Below are positions 46,950 through 56,831 of a stretch of 64,000 bases of DNA, piece by piece. A program made the position numbers and the translations under genes. The number at the start of each line of letters is the position of its first letter. The first letter of the stretch is position 1. This stretch comes from Cecembia calidifontis (lineage in GTDB: Bacteria > Bacteroidota > Bacteroidia > Cytophagales > Cyclobacteriaceae): positions 2,526,501 through 2,590,500 of the forward strand of contig NZ_SGXG01000001.1 of NCBI RefSeq assembly GCF_004216715.1, written 5' to 3'. Below the pieces are notes generated by a model. The model was not told where the DNA came from. It saw only the letters and a list, made by a program, of their open reading frames with translations, and did not search any database.

Positions 46950-47130
46950 TGTCTTATACTGTTTAATGGTACAATTCTGTCTTAAGGTTCATACCTTAAA
47001 ATCGGCCAAAAGTAATATAAATTGTCCATCCTTGCAAAAATCAGGGTGCTTTTCAAATTTTCTTTCTCTAACTCGTTTTATTTTATTTATTTCGTGGGTT
47101 AAGCCTTTTTGTCAGAAATAAACCCTGAAT

Positions 47131-48633
47131 ATGCAAAAAATCAAGAAGCTTTTGGTTGCCAACCGTGGTGAGATCAGTTTGAGGATCATGAGGACAGCTA
47201 AAGAAATGGGAATCAAGACGGTAGCTGTTTACAGCGAAGCAGATAGAAACTCCCCTCATGTGAAATTTGCCGACGAAGCTGTTTGTCTTGGACCTCCACC
47301 TTCCAACCAATCTTATCTTTTGACGGATAAGATCATCGAAGCTTGCAAATCATTAAATGTAGATGCCATCCATCCGGGTTACGGCTTTTTATCAGAAAAT
47401 GCCTCTTTTGCAAAAATGGTGACGGACGCGGGGATCATTTTTGTAGGACCCTCACCTGAATCCATTGAAGTTATGGGCAGTAAGTTGGCAGCCAAAAATG
47501 CAGTTGCCAAGTATGGTATCCCCATGGTTCCGGGTACCGAAGAAGCCATTTCAGATATTCAAGCCGCCAAATTAAGAGCCGAAGAAATCGGTTATCCAAT
47601 CTTGATCAAAGCCAGTGCGGGAGGAGGAGGAAAAGGGATGAGGATAGTGAAATATGAAGCTGAATTTGAGGAACAAATGCAGCGCGCCATTTCGGAAGCA
47701 CAGTCTGCTTTTGGGGATGGAGCCGTATTTATCGAAAAATACATCACTTCGCCAAGACATATTGAGATACAGGTATTGGGTGATGTGCACGGAAATATTG
47801 TGTATTTATTCGAACGAGAGTGTTCTGTTCAGAGGAGGCATCAAAAAGTGATAGAGGAAGCACCTTCCCCAATAGTATCTCCGGAAATGAGAAAAGCCAT
47901 GGGCGAGGCAGCCGTAAAGGTAGCCAAAGCCTGCCATTATTATGGAGCAGGGACAGTGGAATTTATAGTTGATGAAAACCTTAACTTTTATTTTCTGGAA
48001 ATGAATACCCGCCTGCAGGTAGAACATCCTGTTACGGAAATGATCACAGGAAAAGACCTGGTCAAAGAACAAATTCTGATTGCAGAGGGGAATCCACTAA
48101 GTTTTACCCAGGAAGACCTTAAAATCAATGGCCATTCCATCGAAATCAGGGTTTATGCTGAAGACCCGAAAAACAATTTCCTTCCCGATATTGGTAACCT
48201 GATGACCTATATCCGTCCCCAAGGTCCTGGTGTCAGGGTAGATGATGGATTTGAGCAAGGAATGGATATCCCCATTTATTATGACCCAATGATTGCCAAA
48301 TTGATCATTCATGACGAAACCAGGGAGAAAGCTATTAAAAGAATGATCCGGGCAATAGATGATTACCAGATTACAGGTATTGAGACAACCCTTGGTTTTT
48401 GCCGCTTTGTACTGGAGCATGAGGCCTTCACCTCTGGGAATTTTGATACTAAATTCGTTGAAAAGTATTTCAGTCCAGAGAACTTGGAAATTAAATGGAA
48501 AGATGAAGAGTTAGAATTATTGGCCTCTTTGGCAGTGGAGGTTTTTGAGAAGCAGAAAACCAATCTGAAGCGGGTGTCCGGACAAAGCGGAAACGGAATT
48601 CCAAGGACCAACTGGAAAAACAGATTGATTTGA
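47131..48633 (+). CDS. Biotin carboxylase subunit of an acyl-CoA carboxylase
   Basis: ATP-dependent carboxylation of biotin for acetyl- or propionyl-CoA carboxylase. 500 residues: KLLVANRGEISLRIMRTAKE, HPGYGFLSENASFA, the ATP-grasp glycine loop SAGGGGKGMRI, RECSVQRRHQKVIEEAP, EMNTRLQVEHPVTE and FLPDIGNL. The C-terminal part (YYDPMIAKLI, ETTLGFCRFVLEHEAFTSGN) is more like the propionyl-CoA type. No biotin carrier or carboxyltransferase gene is adjacent; instead the next gene is DUF1015, overlapping by 1 bp. Confidence 0.9.
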   Translation: MQKIKKLLVANRGEISLRIMRTAKEMGIKTVAVYSEADRNSPHVKFADEAVCLGPPPSNQSYLLTDKIIEACKSLNVDAIHPGYGFLSENASFAKMVTDAGIIFVGPSPESIEVMGSKLAAKNAVAKYGIPMVPGTEEAISDIQAAKLRAEEIGYPILIKASAGGGGKGMRIVKYEAEFEEQMQRAISEAQSAFGDGAVFIEKYITSPRHIEIQVLGDVHGNIVYLFERECSVQRRHQKVIEEAPSPIVSPEMRKAMGEAAVKVAKACHYYGAGTVEFIVDENLNFYFLEMNTRLQVEHPVTEMITGKDLVKEQILIAEGNPLSFTQEDLKINGHSIEIRVYAEDPKNNFLPDIGNLMTYIRPQGPGVRVDDGFEQGMDIPIYYDPMIAKLIIHDETREKAIKRMIRAIDDYQITGIETTLGFCRFVLEHEAFTSGNFDTKFVEKYFSPENLEIKWKDEELELLASLAVEVFEKQKTNLKRVSGQSGNGIPRTNWKNRLI

Positions 48634-49934
48634 TGGCAGAAATCCTACCCATTAAAGCCTGGAGATATCACGAGCGTTTTGCTGCTAATATAGAAGAATA
48701 TACCTCGCCTTTGTTTGATGTGGTTTCACCAAAACAAAGGCAGGTGCTATATGGAAATCCATATAACAGTATCCATCTATCTGTTCCTTTAGGGGAAAAT
48801 CCTGCCCAAAGGGCACAGCTGTTATTGGAAGAGTGGAAACAAAATGAAATCATACGGCAAGATAAAATACCGGGCATTTACGTTTATTACCAGTATTTCA
48901 AATTTCCAGGGCAGGAAGAAGAGTCTGTGAGAAAGGGTTTTATAGCCCAAATCAGGGCATATGATTGGGAGGAAGGGGTAGTTCTCCGCCATGAAAATAC
49001 GATAGCCAAAGCGGTAAATGACAGGATAGAATTGCTGAGAGCAACCCAATTCCAATCAAGTCCAACACATGGACTTTATGAAGATCCTTTGCACCTTTTG
49101 GAGCCTTATATGGATGCCGCTATTGAAGATCCTATTTATGAATTAGAAGATTATCAAGGAGTAAGAGAAGTGCTTGCTGTCATTCAGGATGTAAGATTGA
49201 TCAAAAAATTCATTGAGGTAATCGCCAATAAAAAGATCATTTTGGCAGATGGTCATCACCGTTTTGAAGGAGCCATTACCTACAAAAAGGAAATGGAGAG
49301 CCTTAACCCACTCCATACCGGCAAGGAAGGGTATAATTACCATATGATGTATTTTACCAATGCGCTTTCTAAAAACCTAAGGATTTTACCTACACACAGG
49401 CTATTCAAGGATATTACGCTGAAAGAGGAAGAAATCATCAGCCGTCTTGAAAATTGGTTCGTTGTCAGGAGACTTAATGAGGTGGATGAAATCATGGAAC
49501 TTATCCTTCAAAGGAAGTGGGCATTTGGGCTTGTTTTTCCGGAAAATGCTTATAAAATAAGCCTAATTCCTGAAAGGATTAAGGAATTTGATGAGCAGGT
49601 GCCTGAAGTGCTCCGAACCGTAGACTTGGTGGTCTTGCATTATTTTTTTATAGATAAGGTTCTGGAAATACCAATGACCGAACAGCGGTTTTCAGAACAT
49701 ATTGACTATGAAAGGAACCTGCATCGGTGTCTGCAGAAGGTAGAGACAGGAAATGCTTCATTTGCAGTGATCACCAAGGATATTTCCATGAACCAGGTAT
49801 TAGATGTCTGTAAAAGTGGTTATACCATGCCTCAAAAATCTACCTATTTCTACCCGAAAACTTTATCGGGTTTGCTTTTTGCATCCATTGAGGAGTCAGA
49901 GTTCAAATTTCCCTATGAAGCTTTTCTGCCATGA
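48633..49934 (+). CDS. DUF1015 family protein
   Basis: 433 residues from the ATG that overlaps the previous stop (TGATG). Recognised from IKAWRYHERFAANIEEYTSP, FDVVSPKQRQ, VLRHENTIAKAVNDRIELLR and the strongly conserved ILADGHHRFEGAITY. Members occur widely and are uncharacterised; some are reported next to serine or acyl-CoA metabolism genes. Middle gene of a carboxylase-DUF1015-Maf operon. Confidence 0.88.
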   Translation: MAEILPIKAWRYHERFAANIEEYTSPLFDVVSPKQRQVLYGNPYNSIHLSVPLGENPAQRAQLLLEEWKQNEIIRQDKIPGIYVYYQYFKFPGQEEESVRKGFIAQIRAYDWEEGVVLRHENTIAKAVNDRIELLRATQFQSSPTHGLYEDPLHLLEPYMDAAIEDPIYELEDYQGVREVLAVIQDVRLIKKFIEVIANKKIILADGHHRFEGAITYKKEMESLNPLHTGKEGYNYHMMYFTNALSKNLRILPTHRLFKDITLKEEEIISRLENWFVVRRLNEVDEIMELILQRKWAFGLVFPENAYKISLIPERIKEFDEQVPEVLRTVDLVVLHYFFIDKVLEIPMTEQRFSEHIDYERNLHRCLQKVETGNASFAVITKDISMNQVLDVCKSGYTMPQKSTYFYPKTLSGLLFASIEESEFKFPYEAFLP

Positions 49935-50506
49935 TTGACCTCAAAGGAAAACAATTGATACTTGCTTCGAGGTCTCCTAGGAGACAGGAGCTACTTAAAG
50001 GCCTTCATCTTGACTTTGAGATCAGAATCAAAGAAACGGAGGAAGATTTTCCTATAAACATGCCTGCAAATCAGGTGGCCCCTTTTTTATCAGAAAAGAA
50101 AGCCAGGGCCTTTGAATCTGAACTTAAGGCAGACGAAGTGGTCTTGGCATCAGATACCGTGGTGGTTTTAGAAGGTAAAATCCTGAACAAACCTGCTGAT
50201 TCAGAGGAAGCAAAACAGATGTTGTTTTCTCTCTCAGGAAAAGTACATGAAGTCATGACCAGTATTACGCTGTTATCCCCACTAAAGTGTGTAACCCAAC
50301 AGGATATAGCCAAAGTGACTTTCAAGGTCCTCACTGAAGAAGAAATTAATTATTATATCACCCATTTCCAGCCCTTTGATAAAGCAGGGGCTTATGGTAT
50401 TCAGGATTGGATTGGGTTTATAGGGGTTCAAAAACTCGAAGGATCATTTTATACAGTCATGGGTTTGCCTGTTCATTTGGTGTATAAAGTATTGAATGAA
50501 TGGTAA
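49931..50506 (+). CDS. maf: Maf-family nucleotide pyrophosphatase
   Basis: House-cleaning enzyme that hydrolyses non-canonical or modified nucleoside triphosphates in the cytoplasm. 191 residues: ILASRSPRRQELLKGLHLDF, the catalytic region VLASDTVVVLEGKIL, KPADSEEAKQML and DKAGAYGIQDW. Start overlaps the DUF1015 stop by 4 bp (ATGA). Substrate subgroup (YhdE or YceF type) not assigned. Confidence 0.94.
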   Translation: MIDLKGKQLILASRSPRRQELLKGLHLDFEIRIKETEEDFPINMPANQVAPFLSEKKARAFESELKADEVVLASDTVVVLEGKILNKPADSEEAKQMLFSLSGKVHEVMTSITLLSPLKCVTQQDIAKVTFKVLTEEEINYYITHFQPFDKAGAYGIQDWIGFIGVQKLEGSFYTVMGLPVHLVYKVLNEW

Positions 50507-50734
50507 TTTTCGCAAATGACATTTACCCTCTTTTATAATTTCAGACTATTGAACTAAGTTTTTGATGGAATGGTGAGCGTTTGCGTTGTCCTGTTTTTTA
50601 TAACACGGGTTGATAGTACTTGGACCATCAAATTAGCTTTATTCTATCAAAGTTCCGAGGCTCTGGATGCAATGGTGCCGCGCCACAAGCTCGTGACAAG
50701 ATCATGTTTCAATTGAATTTAAAACTTAAATGGC
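50507..50734. other. Convergent spacer, no gene seen
   Basis: About 230 bases between the Maf gene and the minus-strand operon. Nothing recognisable apart from the terminator that follows. Confidence 0.5.
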
Positions 50735-50768
50735 AAAAAAATGAGGCCATTTCAGGCCTCATTCAATT
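50735..50768 (-). terminator. Terminator of the sdaAB-TolC-HlyD operon
   Basis: ATGAGGCC / GGCCTCAT stem with a six-base loop; read on the minus strand it is followed by seven T. It sits just beyond the HlyD stop. Confidence 0.85.
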
Positions 50769-50782
50769 TCAACATCGATTTC

Positions 50783-52087
50783 TTATTTTTCTTTTTTGAC
50801 AGGGTTATTGATTTTTATGGGATCTCCATCCTTAAGCTGTCTGCTGACCACAAAGTAAGGTCCTGATATGATTTCCTGGCCCTCGGTTACGCCTTCAAGT
50901 ATTTCAATATTGTCAAAATCGGAAATTCCGGTTTTGATTTCCACCATTTTCGCTTTACCATTTTCAACCACAAAAATCAATTCTTTTGATTTTGTAGATC
51001 CATCTTGATTTTGAGTGGTCTGGTCTTCACGGGTGGTAACCGCAGCTAAAGGAACTGCCAGTACATTGTCCTTTTTCTGGGTGATAATATCCACACTCGC
51101 GGTCATTCCCGGTCTGAAAGGGAATTTGTTTCGTTCTGTTATTAGATCTGCGTAGGACTCATTGAGGATCCTGATTTTGACCTCAAATTCAGTAACTGCG
51201 TCCGCACTGGCTTTGGTATTGGCTGAATTGGCTATAGAGGTTACAATCCCTTTGAACTTTTTACCTGTAGATGAATAAGAATCTACATCAATGATCGTGG
51301 TGTCGCCCATGCTGATTCTGATAATATCATTTTCATTGACATTGACACGCACTTCCATTCTGGAAAGGTCTGCCAACCGCAGCATTTCAGTACCGGCCAT
51401 TTGCTGGGTTCCTACCACCCTTTCACCTTTTTCAACCAAAAGTTTGGAAACTATACCATTCACAGGTGAGTAAACATTTGTCAATCTCAGGTTTTCAGCA
51501 GCCTCATTTACGGTGGCCTGTGAAGACTTTACAATGTATTCAGCGGCCAACACAGACTGTTTCGCAGCATCCAGGTCATTTTTGGAGGTAAGAAAAGTGG
51601 CCTGAACCTGCTCCCAATCGGCATCAGAGATCACTTTATCCTTGTAGAGTTTCTCATTTCTTTTGTACTCTAGTTCCGCTCTGATAAATTGGGCCTCAGC
51701 CCTCTTCAGGTTTGCATTTGCCTGGGCAAGGTTTGCCTGGTTTTGGTTTAGGTTTGCCCTGGCCCTATCCAATGCAGAAATGAAATTATCGGGTCTTATT
51801 TTTACCAGTAAGTCACCTACTTTGACCGAATCTCCTTCAATCACATTCAGCTCAATAATTTCACCTGCCACATCTGGGCTGAGCTTGACTTCAATTTCCG
51901 GTTCAACTACTCCGGAAGCACTCACTTTTTCCGTAATGGAAGTTTTCTGAGCTTTTGAAGTTTCTACCGAAATCTCCTTTTCACCACCGATCCAGCCGGC
52001 AGACTTTCCAATTATGGCGAAAAGAATAATTACACCTAAAGTGCCTAAAAGGATATAAATCAGTTTGTTGGATTTTTTCTTAGCCAT
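50783..52087 (-). CDS. HlyD-family periplasmic adaptor (efflux MFP)
   Basis: Bridges an inner-membrane transporter and TolC. 434 residues: N-terminal membrane anchor (LIYILLGTLGVIILFAIIG), lipoyl-like half VVEPEIEVKLSPDVAGEI and EGDSVKVGDLLVKI, a Gln/Ala-rich coiled-coil hairpin at about 105-190 (ARANLNQNQANLAQANANLK), the second lipoyl half with SPVNGIVSKLLVEKGERV, then beta-barrel and membrane-proximal domains (PFRPGMTASVDI). Most like adaptors of MacB-type ABC pumps. No ABC permease follows within this strand cluster, so the partner is elsewhere. Confidence 0.92.
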   Translation of the reverse strand: MAKKKSNKLIYILLGTLGVIILFAIIGKSAGWIGGEKEISVETSKAQKTSITEKVSASGVVEPEIEVKLSPDVAGEIIELNVIEGDSVKVGDLLVKIRPDNFISALDRARANLNQNQANLAQANANLKRAEAQFIRAELEYKRNEKLYKDKVISDADWEQVQATFLTSKNDLDAAKQSVLAAEYIVKSSQATVNEAAENLRLTNVYSPVNGIVSKLLVEKGERVVGTQQMAGTEMLRLADLSRMEVRVNVNENDIIRISMGDTTIIDVDSYSSTGKKFKGIVTSIANSANTKASADAVTEFEVKIRILNESYADLITERNKFPFRPGMTASVDIITQKKDNVLAVPLAAVTTREDQTTQNQDGSTKSKELIFVVENGKAKMVEIKTGISDFDNIEILEGVTEGQEIISGPYFVVSRQLKDGDPIKINNPVKKEK

Positions 52088-52102
52088 CTCGATTTGCTAT
52101 AG

Positions 52103-53446
52103 TTATAGTTTTAGTGGGTTTCCTAAGTAAAAGTCAAGAACTTTGACCCTAAATATGTATGTATATTTTGATGTTACTAAATCCGCCTGGGCATTGAAGT
52201 AGTTGTTTTGGGCCAATTGATAGTCTGCAAAATTGATAGCTCCTGCATCAAAGCGCTGTTGTGCAATCCTAAATGCTTCCGCCAATGAAGATACCCTTAC
52301 TTGGGAAGCCTGATAAGATTGTCTTGCTGCGTAAGCGTTGGTATAGGCACTTTCTATGTCCTGTCTAAGCTGATTTCTGGTTTCTGCTTCCTGGATTTCA
52401 CTCAATCTTTTTTGTAACCTTGCTCTTTGCAAATTGGCCCTGTTTCTGAAATTGGATAAAATAGGGATGTTTAACTGCATGTTGGCTGAGTTGGAAAAGT
52501 TATTCCTCATCTGGGTTCTAAAATCCAGTCTTTCTCCCATAAAAAATTGGTCAACATAGTTGGAAAATGCACTGGCGCCAATACCAAGGGTCGGCATATA
52601 TCCCCCTCTCGCGATTTTAACACCTAAATCGGCACTTTCAATGCCCAGTTCTGCTGCTTTTATCTCAGGCATCAGATCCAAAGCAATTTCAAATATCTCA
52701 TCCACTTCCTTTTGTGTCAAAAGATAATTTTCAGGATCCAAATCAGGCGCAATCACATCCAGCCGGTTGTCAAAAGGGATTTGCATGGCCTGGGCCAAAT
52801 TCAATTTGGCAATTCTTAAATTGTTGGATGCATTGATTACTTCCAGTTCATTGGTGGCATTTTGTGCCTGGATATCTAATTTATTGGCCAATGGTAGGGC
52901 ACCTGCATCTACCAGTTTTGTGGTCACAGTCAGCTGTTCTTTGGTAGTGGTCAATTGGTTTTCAGCAATTTTCAATTGCTCCTTAGCAAAAACTACATTG
53001 ATAAAAAGGTTAATCACATTTAATGTGATGTTGTTTTCTGTGGCTTGGACATTGTATTTGGCAGCCTCAATATCAGTTTTACTCTGTTTTACAGAATTGG
53101 TGATTTGCTGACCCGCAAACAGGGTCATGTTGGAGTTGCCAAAAACGTTGATGTTCCCAATTCTATTGTTTTCAAAGAGGTTGGTCACGGGGTTGATGGA
53201 ACGACCCCATCTATATCCCGTGCTTGCACCGGTCGATAAAGTTGGGATTCTTTGTCCCTGATTTCCAATTAAGTTAGCCTCTTGTGTAGCAAGATTTACC
53301 TGACTTCTTTGCAAATTCAGGTTATTTTCCATAGCAATGTCTATGGCTGTCTGAAGATCCAGATTTTGGATGTTAACCCCCTGGGCGTTACTCTTGACCG
53401 TGAATAGGAGTAATAGTAAGAAAGAAAAGCTGTAAAATATTTTCAT
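52103..53446 (-). CDS. TolC-family outer-membrane efflux protein
   Basis: Trimeric outer-membrane channel. 447 residues with a signal peptide (FSFLLLLLFTVKSNAQ) and two OEP repeats rich in Gln, Asn and Ala (LDLQTAIDIAMENNLNLQRS, ETRNQLRQDIESAYTNAYAA and RFDAGAINFADYQLAQNNYF). It stands 15 bp before the adaptor gene and 2 bp after sdaAB, forming one transcription unit on the minus strand. Confidence 0.93.
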   Translation of the reverse strand: MKIFYSFSFLLLLLFTVKSNAQGVNIQNLDLQTAIDIAMENNLNLQRSQVNLATQEANLIGNQGQRIPTLSTGASTGYRWGRSINPVTNLFENNRIGNINVFGNSNMTLFAGQQITNSVKQSKTDIEAAKYNVQATENNITLNVINLFINVVFAKEQLKIAENQLTTTKEQLTVTTKLVDAGALPLANKLDIQAQNATNELEVINASNNLRIAKLNLAQAMQIPFDNRLDVIAPDLDPENYLLTQKEVDEIFEIALDLMPEIKAAELGIESADLGVKIARGGYMPTLGIGASAFSNYVDQFFMGERLDFRTQMRNNFSNSANMQLNIPILSNFRNRANLQRARLQKRLSEIQEAETRNQLRQDIESAYTNAYAARQSYQASQVRVSSLAEAFRIAQQRFDAGAINFADYQLAQNNYFNAQADLVTSKYTYIFRVKVLDFYLGNPLKL

Positions 53447-53448
53447 AA

Positions 53449-54126
53449 TTAAAGATCAATATCCGGAATGTAAATTAATTGTTTAATCCAGGGTAAACTT
53501 TTCAGATATTCAATGGTCATAGGTCTGATACCGGAATCCATTTCTATCACATGACATGCCAGATCATTTTTACCTTTTCTGGATACAGACATGGTGGCAA
53601 TATTGGTTTTTTCTTGCGCTATAACAGAAGAAATAAAGGCAATTGCACCTGAGATATCATCTGCCTTGATGATAAGCGTGTGCATTTGTGCTGAAAAATT
53701 GGCATTGAAACCATCGACTTCAGCAATATTAATCACTCCTCCGCCTAAACTTTCACCGACCAACTCAATTTTTTGATCTTCTTTTTTAAGATTGAGCTTG
53801 ATGGTATTTGGGTGGTATATTGAAGCATTTCCTATGGATTTGAACGTATAGTTCAATCCCTTTTCTTTGGCCAATTCGAAGGAAGTCTTGATGCCGGGAT
53901 CATCTGTTTTGAGGTCCAAAAGGCCGCCTAAGATCGCGCGGTCACTTCCATGCCCTTCATAGGTTCGGGCAAAGGAATTGTAAAAGGTGATGATCGCTTC
54001 GTCGGGTGTTCCACCCAATACACGGATAGCCGCTCTAGCTATCCTAACGACCCCTGCCGTGTGAGAGGAAGAAGGACCGATCATCACAGGTCCGATCATG
54101 TCAAAAACGCTACTTTTATTGCCCAT
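53449..54126 (-). CDS. sdaAB: L-serine ammonia-lyase, iron-sulfur type, beta subunit
   Basis: Part of the [4Fe-4S] enzyme that turns L-serine into pyruvate and ammonia. 225 residues: N-terminal domain with SVFDMIGPVMIGPSSSHTAG, the hallmark of the beta subunit, and YEGHGSDRAILGGLLDL; C-terminal ACT domain from about 150 (TLIIKADDISGAIAFISSV). The alpha subunit with its cluster cysteines is not adjacent. Oddly, the next genes in the unit are TolC and HlyD. Confidence 0.92.
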   Translation of the reverse strand: MGNKSSVFDMIGPVMIGPSSSHTAGVVRIARAAIRVLGGTPDEAIITFYNSFARTYEGHGSDRAILGGLLDLKTDDPGIKTSFELAKEKGLNYTFKSIGNASIYHPNTIKLNLKKEDQKIELVGESLGGGVINIAEVDGFNANFSAQMHTLIIKADDISGAIAFISSVIAQEKTNIATMSVSRKGKNDLACHVIEMDSGIRPMTIEYLKSLPWIKQLIYIPDIDL

Positions 54127-54280
54127 TTCTAAACTGGTTTCAATTAACGTGCTAATGTAAAAAGTTTTTCAGTCTTGTAGTTTGTTTTATACATAAAGCA
54201 TAATTTTTTGAAGTAAATTGGTGCTATTTTTTATTAATTTTATTGTCAGTGTTAGTGAGTTTTGTACGTTTTGTTCAAAA

Positions 54281-55117
54281 ATGAACATTCCTGTGAGCGA
54301 TTTTGATACAATTTATCTTTACAAGCAAGAAGACGGAGATTGGACATCAGACCCGATTTTATGGCATAACCGGGGTTTTTTGTTTGGAGATGGGCTCTTT
54401 GAAACCATGGTTTTTAATCATGGGAAAATTAGGTTTGCAGAACAGCATCTTGAGAGACTAAATCATGGACTGGATCAACTAGGTATAGATAAAGACAGGC
54501 TGTCGAAGTTATCGGAGGTAGAAGAAAAAATCAGTGAATTGGCTTTGAATGCTAAAACTTTGAGAATCAGATGGAATGTTTTTAGGTCTGGGATAGGAAA
54601 ATATACCCCTGAGGAAAATTTCTCCTCTGAGACATTGATGATTCAACCCTTCCAAAAAGCGCCTTCGGTGAAATTCAATGCGTACATCAGTACTACTATC
54701 CGTCTTCCGGACTTACCTTGGATTCAATGTAAAACTTTATCTGCCCTACCTTATGTAATGGCGGCTCAGGAAAGGGATTTTTTGGATATGGATGAGGTGA
54801 TTTTGAAGAACTCAAAAGGCTTTATTTCCGAAGCAGGTGCTTCAAATATTTTTTGGATCAAAAATGGAATTTATTATACCCCTTCTTTATCCTGCTCCTG
54901 CATTGCAGGAGTGGGAAGAAACCGTGTGATTCAAAGATTGAAGGACTTGGGGAAAGCAATCATAGAGGGAGAGTTTATGGAAAATGACCTTTCGGAAGCA
55001 GAGAAGGTTTTTACTACCAATGTGACGGGCATCAGCTACATTTACAAGATAGGAGATATAAAATTTGATACCACACCAGATCCTTGGATAGAATCGGTTT
55101 TTGAGGGAGTGAATTAA
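54281..55117 (+). CDS. Class IV aminotransferase-fold protein (aminodeoxychorismate lyase-like)
   Basis: PLP fold-type IV enzyme. ATG 54281 chosen (278 residues, usual length); the frame is open 21 codons upstream but that stretch is hydrophobic noise. Motifs: RGFLFGDGLFETM, catalytic Lys in CKTLSALPYVMAA, DEVILKNSKGFISEAGASNI and the late FTTNVTGISYI. This pattern suits 4-amino-4-deoxychorismate lyase (PabC) or D-amino acid/branched-chain aminotransferase; adjacent genes do not decide. Stands alone on the plus strand. Confidence 0.85.
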   Translation: MNIPVSDFDTIYLYKQEDGDWTSDPILWHNRGFLFGDGLFETMVFNHGKIRFAEQHLERLNHGLDQLGIDKDRLSKLSEVEEKISELALNAKTLRIRWNVFRSGIGKYTPEENFSSETLMIQPFQKAPSVKFNAYISTTIRLPDLPWIQCKTLSALPYVMAAQERDFLDMDEVILKNSKGFISEAGASNIFWIKNGIYYTPSLSCSCIAGVGRNRVIQRLKDLGKAIIEGEFMENDLSEAEKVFTTNVTGISYIYKIGDIKFDTTPDPWIESVFEGVN

Positions 55118-55438
55118 AAACTTAACTATTAGTGATTTATTGCTACAGTTTTTTTAGTCTTGGAACAATTTCAATATCTTTAATCTTTTGGTAGCTTCTT
55201 TTTTTGTCATTTGAAAATACGAATTGCATATCCTCCCACGGGTGCTGATAATTGGGAAAGTTTAGATTTGTTGTTTACCAATACTTTTCTGATGGTATAG
55301 GCTTGGGTTTTTTTAAGTAATGTGCATCCTTAGCATCTGCATAGATAGTGGCTATGTAAGTTTTTTTCGGTTCCAGGAAATCAAAGCCAATGTTTGACAC
55401 CCTGGATTCATTTCCATTCACATTTCCTATATACCATT

Positions 55439-56831
55439 TAATGCCGTTTAGTTAGTGGTTAATTAACTGAAATTCATTATATTAGAGGTATAAAATAAGG
55501 CTTCCGAAAGCAGGGAGTGCTGGAAGCCTTAAAACTTTAATTGTAAATGAATTCAAGTTAAAACTAAGTTATGAAAAATTTATCATCGAAAGTAGGACTT
55601 CGGTGAAAGATTTTCTTCGTGACCGTTTCTTTTCCTTTGAAGTTCTTGTGCTTTTTATTTTGTCAAAGAGCAACAAAGGACTTAATATCTGCCTTGAAGA
55701 GTTTTTTGGGGAATCTTCCTTATCGCCCACTAAAAGTGCATTTACCCAGGCCAGGAAAAAACTGTGCTATACAGTTTTTAAAAAGCTTAACGGTTTGATC
55801 TGCAGTCTTTTTTACCAACATGCAAAGTTCAAGAAATGGAAGGGGCATAGGGTGCTTTCTGTTGATGGTTCAACACTTGAACTCCCGGATCATCCCTCCA
55901 TGTCAGAGAAGTTCAGCTATCATGGTTTTGGGCCCAATGCGGATGCGGGACATTACATGAGCAGGATATCTTACCTGTATGATGTTTACAACGGCCTTGT
56001 ACTGGATGCCGGTATGGAAAGCTACACCACTTCGGAAGCCACCCTATGTCATGCCCATCTTGGACATATTAAAGAAGGGGATCTTCTTGTGTGCGACAGG
56101 TATTATGCATCACTGAGACTTTTTTTCGAATTGAAAGGAAAAGGGGCCGACTTTCTTTTCAGGATGAAAGACAATTGGTGGAAATGTGTCGAAGATTTTT
56201 CCCGAAGTAGTTCCTCTGATGCGGAATATACATTAATACTCCCTCCAAAATACAGATGGCTGCTTGAAAAGTATCCCTCGTTATCCCAAACCATGACCGT
56301 AAGACTGATCAAGAAAAAGAATAAGAAGGGTAAGATTTCAATATATGCGACTTCGCTGTTGGACAGGAAAAAATATACAGCCTCCTCTCTAATAAACCTG
56401 TACAAACAGAGATGGGGAATAGAAGAAGCATATAAACTGATCAAATCAAGACTTGAAGTATCTGATTTTTCCGGCAAAACAGCATGGGCGGTCCAGCAGG
56501 ACTTCTATGCTAAGACCCTGATCATATCACTCTGCAATATTCTTTGCTATGATGTGGAGCCAAAAACCAAAACAGGACGGACATCAAAGTCAGCAAGGAC
56601 CTTGATAATCAATAAAACTTATGCATTGTCAAAAACAAAATCCCTGATTCTTAAAATCAGAGATTTAATTGGTGAATTGGAGCAGATTATCCAGAAATAT
56701 GTAAAGAAAATCGCTTCCAAAATAGAATATTCAAAAAGAAACCAGGTATTCAAGCGGAAATTCAGAGCTAAACTGAAATACTCAATGAATTACAAATCTA
56801 TTTAATCACATTCCTTAACTTAACGGCATTA
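55439..56831 (+). mobile_element. IS4-family insertion sequence (1393 bp) inside the GH97 remnant
   Basis: Inverted ends: left TAATGCCGTTTAGTTAG, right (other strand) TAATGCCGTTAAGTTAA. A perfect 10-bp direct repeat ATATACCATT flanks the element (55429-55438 and 56832-56841). Removing the element and one repeat rejoins GKQEW to YIGNVNGNES in frame on the minus strand, which confirms the boundaries. Different element from the one at 166-1500 (ends, duplication length and transposase differ). Confidence 0.95.
55603..56805 (+). CDS. IS4-family DDE transposase (second element)
   Basis: 400 residues when read from GTG 55603. First Asp in SVDGSTLELPDHPS, second in LLVCDRYYASLRL, and the Y-(2)-R-(3)-E-(6)-K motif in YKQRWGIEEAYKLIK. 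The frame is open far upstream (…KLSYEKFIIESRTSVKDFL), and that text looks like real transposase, so the true start is probably about 18-20 codons earlier at a non-ATG codon; I see no in-frame ATG there. Stop 56803-56805 lies 26 bp inside the right end. Confidence 0.9.
   Translation: MKDFLRDRFFSFEVLVLFILSKSNKGLNICLEEFFGESSLSPTKSAFTQARKKLCYTVFKKLNGLICSLFYQHAKFKKWKGHRVLSVDGSTLELPDHPSMSEKFSYHGFGPNADAGHYMSRISYLYDVYNGLVLDAGMESYTTSEATLCHAHLGHIKEGDLLVCDRYYASLRLFFELKGKGADFLFRMKDNWWKCVEDFSRSSSSDAEYTLILPPKYRWLLEKYPSLSQTMTVRLIKKKNKKGKISIYATSLLDRKKYTASSLINLYKQRWGIEEAYKLIKSRLEVSDFSGKTAWAVQQDFYAKTLIISLCNILCYDVEPKTKTGRTSKSARTLIINKTYALSKTKSLILKIRDLIGELEQIIQKYVKKIASKIEYSKRNQVFKRKFRAKLKYSMNYKSI

Noticed and set aside
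54243..54273. TTG-19-TACGTTTTG promoter before the class IV aminotransferase gene
   Set aside because: The -7 box has one base too many and would leave almost no leader before the chosen ATG; too weak to list as a feature.
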